A stretch of DNA of 8,549 nucleotides from the NCBI GenBank assembly GCA_937898415.1, contig CALDLA010000039.1, positions 1-8,549 of the forward strand. The letters run 5' to 3'. This document shows positions 7,607-8,549 of this stretch, in pieces; position 1 is the first letter of the stretch; each line of letters begins with the position of its first letter. The stretch is from an uncultured Prevotellaceae bacterium (GTDB taxonomy: Bacteria > Bacteroidota > Bacteroidia > Bacteroidales > Bacteroidaceae). The translations under genes and the position numbers were made by a program. The notes below the pieces were generated by a model. It worked only from the letters and a program-made list of their open reading frames with translations, was not told the origin of the DNA and did not search any database.

Positions 7607-7614
7607 TATCTTTG
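7607..7614 (+). promoter_or_regulatory. Bacteroidetes-type -7 promoter element (TATCTTTG) for the toxin-antitoxin pair
   Basis: TATCTTTG followed by C fits the Bacteroides/Prevotella -7 consensus TAnnTTTG. It lies 23 bases before the antitoxin ATG, in the 57-bp gap after nuoN. No good -33 TTTG is seen at the expected distance; the nearest TTG (7592-7594) is too close. A GCAATTGC palindrome at 7588-7595 lies just upstream and could be an autoregulatory operator, though an 8-bp palindrome may occur by chance. Promoter use is inferred. Confidence 0.55.
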
Positions 7615-7637
7615 CAACCCCATAAAACGATAGGATT

Positions 7638-7895
7638 ATGACAGCAATAGAGTTGAATGCCCAGATATGGCGCGACATGGCCGCGATAGCCGACAGCGAG
7701 CCGCTGATGAAGCAGCTGGCCAAGTATCTGAAGAAGCTCGTGGCCAAGAAGGAGGACGAGACGCTGATGACGAAGGAGGAGTTCTTCGCCAGCCTCGAAC
7801 GCGGCGAGGAAGAGTACAGGCAGGGAAAGTGTGATTCGCTGCTCCCTGACGAGGATTTGACCACTTATCTGAGGAGACGCGGCTATGATATATAA
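7638..7895 (+). CDS. Putative antitoxin of a YoeB-type toxin-antitoxin module
   Basis: This 85-residue acidic, helix-forming protein is encoded immediately upstream of, and overlapping by 11 bases, a YoeB-type RNase toxin. It is therefore most likely the neutralising antitoxin and probably an autorepressor. It does not show the YefM/PhdA start (Phd fold) normally paired with YoeB. Its N-terminal half (MTAIELNAQIWRDM, then KQLAKYLKKLVAKK at 25-38) looks like two amphipathic helices. The C-terminal part, from MTKEEFFASLERGEEEY (44-60) to LLPDEDLTTYLRRRGYDI (68-85), resembles a flexible toxin-wrapping tail. From memory similar proteins are common beside such toxins in Bacteroidales, but I cannot name the family. 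The start follows ATAGGA (7630-7635). Its DNA-binding ability cannot be judged by eye. Confidence 0.8.
   Translation: MTAIELNAQIWRDMAAIADSEPLMKQLAKYLKKLVAKKEDETLMTKEEFFASLERGEEEYRQGKCDSLLPDEDLTTYLRRRGYDI
7871..7877 (+). promoter_or_regulatory. Ribosome binding site of the toxin gene inside the antitoxin gene
   Basis: GAGGAGA lies 7 bases before the toxin ATG at 7885 and within the last codons of the antitoxin gene. It supports the 7885 start and the 11-base overlap, which suggests translational coupling that keeps toxin output tied to antitoxin translation. Confidence 0.65.
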
Positions 7896-8160
7896 AGTCA
7901 CACCCACCTCTGAGGCCGAGGCTGACTTTGTCCGTCTGGCCAAGAGCGAGCCGAAAGTCTTTGCCAAGGCCGTGCGCTTCATTGAGGAACTGAAGGTTCA
8001 TCCGAAGACGGGGCTGGGGCATCCCGAACCTCTGAAGGGAAAACCCGAAGGGCGATGGAGCCGCGAGATAACGAAGAAGCACCGCATGGTGTATCGCATC
8101 TTTGAGGAAGAGGTTCTCGTCCTTGTGCTCAGAAGCTACGGGCATTACGACGACAAGTAG
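7885..8160 (+). CDS. yoeB: YoeB/Txe-family toxin (ribosome-dependent mRNA interferase)
   Basis: The 91-residue product matches the YoeB/Txe branch of the RelE superfamily, small RNases that cut mRNA in the ribosomal A site when the antitoxin is lost. The family core is clear: HPKTGLGHPEPLKG (39-52), WSREITKKHRMVYRI (58-72) and a C-terminal YGHYDDK (85-91). Residues equivalent to the E. coli YoeB catalytic set Glu46, Arg65, His83 and Tyr84 are Glu48, Arg67, His87 and Tyr88, so the enzyme is probably active. The tail extends three residues past the catalytic Tyr, whereas E. coli YoeB ends there. The N-terminus (MIYKVTPTSEAEADFVRLAK) forms the expected strand and helix. It overlaps the antitoxin by 11 bases and is followed by a strong terminator. 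The symbol reflects family membership. Confidence 0.9.
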   Translation: MIYKVTPTSEAEADFVRLAKSEPKVFAKAVRFIEELKVHPKTGLGHPEPLKGKPEGRWSREITKKHRMVYRIFEEEVLVLVLRSYGHYDDK

Positions 8161-8175
8161 TCCCTCAACATTGAT

Positions 8176-8214
8176 AAAAGGCGCAACCCCCCACAAGGTG
8201 TTGCGCCTTTTTTT
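8176..8214 (+). terminator. Rho-independent terminator after the toxin gene
   Basis: AAAAGGCGCAAC (8176-8187) pairs over 12 bp with GTTGCGCCTTTT (8200-8211), with a 12-base loop, and runs into seven T residues (8208-8214). It lies 15 bp after the toxin stop and ends the transcript of the toxin-antitoxin pair. It would also end any read-through from the nuo operon, since I see no terminator after nuoN. The A run on the left arm would let it act weakly in the opposite direction as well. Confidence 0.9.
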
Positions 8215-8227
8215 ATAGAAGGAATAT

Positions 8228-8291
8228 CTCCTTAACTCCTTGACTCCTTCGCTCGAGCTTTGCTCGCTTCGCTATGCGAAGAACTCCTTAA
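8228..8291. repeat. CTCCTT short repeats enclosing two small hairpins
   Basis: Three 8-bp units occur in tandem: CTCCTTAA (8228-8235), CTCCTTGA (8236-8243) and CTCCTTCG (8244-8251). A fourth, CTCCTTAA, stands at 8284-8291. Between them are two adjacent hairpins: CGAGC-TTT-GCTCG (8254-8266) and CTTCGC-TAT-GCGAAG (8267-8281). An 8-bp inverted pair, AGGAATAT (8220-8227) and ATATTCCT (8306-8313), brackets the block. I recall TTAAGGAG/CGAAGCGAGC-like repeats in intergenic DNA of Bacteroidales, so this is probably a dispersed repeat element. The bases are seen; the element status is inferred. Confidence 0.6.
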
Positions 8292-8313
8292 CATCATCCG
8301 TTCTCATATTCCT

Positions 8314-8366
8314 CCAAGCTTTTTCAGATTAAAGTGTTGACAGCCTGTCGCCAGCCGAACACGTAT
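8314..8366. other. Plain intergenic stretch
   Basis: I see no gene, RNA or convincing promoter here. A TTGACA (8337-8342) and a TATAAT (8364-8369) are present but 21 bases apart, and they are not the promoter type used by Bacteroidetes. Confidence 0.5.
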
Positions 8367-8549
8367 AATTCACTGAATTTACAAGCTGAATTCACTGAAT
8401 TTGCAAGCTGAATTCACTGAATTAACTAGCTAAATTCACTGAATTTACTCGGTAAATTCACTGAAATTACAATGTAAATTCACTGAATTTGGTTTGTAAA
8501 TTCACTGAATTTGGTTTGTAAATTCACTGAATTTAGCATGTAAATACAC
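8367..8549. repeat. Tandem array of 22-bp units with a near-palindromic 14-bp core
   Basis: Eight consecutive units of exactly 22 bp start at 8367, 8389, 8411, 8433, 8455, 8477, 8499 and 8521, followed by a degenerate start of a ninth (AATACAC, 8543-8549) at the window end. Each unit is a 14-bp core AATTCACTGAATTT plus 8 variable bases. The core is exact in six units, with one base changed in unit 3 (last T to A) and unit 5 (AATTT to AAATT). The 8-mers are ACAAGCTG, GCAAGCTG, ACTAGCTA, ACTCGGTA, ACAATGTA, GGTTTGTA (twice) and AGCATGTA. The core is a dyad, AATTCA-C-TGAATT, extending to 8-bp arms in unit 4 (TAAATTCA/TGAATTTA). A 22-bp period cannot encode a repeated peptide without shifting frame. 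The array could be protein-binding iterons, a minisatellite or a curved-DNA element; function unknown. Confidence 0.93.

Noticed and set aside
7032..7982. A 316-codon minus-strand frame across the nuoN end and the antitoxin
   Set aside because: It spans two well-supported plus-strand genes and their promoter gap and has low-complexity composition, so it is a codon-bias shadow.
8337..8369. TTGACA and TATAAT resembling a sigma70 promoter
   Set aside because: The 21-bp spacing is too long, Bacteroidetes use a different consensus, and the TATAAT overlaps the first unit of the AT-rich array.
8367..8549. CRISPR array
   Set aside because: The repeated core is 14 bp and the variable part 8 bp, far below CRISPR sizes. 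Adjacent 8-mers are related or identical, and no cas gene is visible.

Overview
The window reads as chromosomal DNA from a member of the Bacteroidales, most likely a Prevotellaceae-type organism. This rests on the character of the Nuo proteins, a Bacteroidetes-style -7 promoter element (TAnnTTTG), weak or variable ribosome binding sites, and short CCCCCTAA-type and CTCCTT-type repeats that I associate with this group. The assignment comes from recollection of family sequences, not from a search.

Region 1 (12-7580) is a tightly packed run of seven plus-strand genes, nuoH-nuoI-nuoJ-nuoK-nuoL-nuoM-nuoN. They encode the membrane arm of respiratory complex I (NADH-quinone oxidoreductase type I) plus the NuoI double 4Fe-4S subunit. 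Gaps are 3-19 bp except between nuoH and nuoI (72 bp). NuoH forms the quinone site and the junction to the peripheral arm, and NuoI wires electrons toward quinone. NuoJ and NuoK link to the antiporter-like subunits NuoL, NuoM and NuoN, which translocate ions. All seven look intact. The start of the operon (nuoA-nuoD and any nuoEFG) lies outside the window.

The nuoH/nuoI junction is odd. A 33-bp repeat is present twice in inverted orientation (1102-1134 and 1201-1233, one mismatch). One copy lies in the intergenic gap and the other lies in frame inside the nuoI coding sequence, adding an unusual SDPQPPNLGG peptide near the NuoI N-terminus. The nuoI start codon sits in the 66-nt loop between the copies. 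NuoM also appears to lack the conserved TM7 lysine of antiporter-like subunits, having Leu223 at that place.

Region 2 (7581-8214) holds a two-gene toxin-antitoxin module. It has a promoter-like element, an 85-aa acidic antitoxin that does not resemble YefM, an overlapping 91-aa YoeB/Txe-type RNase toxin with its catalytic residues in place, and a strong rho-independent terminator.

Region 3 (8215-8549) has no gene. It contains a CTCCTT-type repeat with two small hairpins, a short plain stretch, and then an AT-rich tandem array. The array has eight 22-bp units, each a conserved 14-bp near-palindrome (AATTCACTGAATTT) plus 8 variable bases. It runs to the window edge and its function is unknown.
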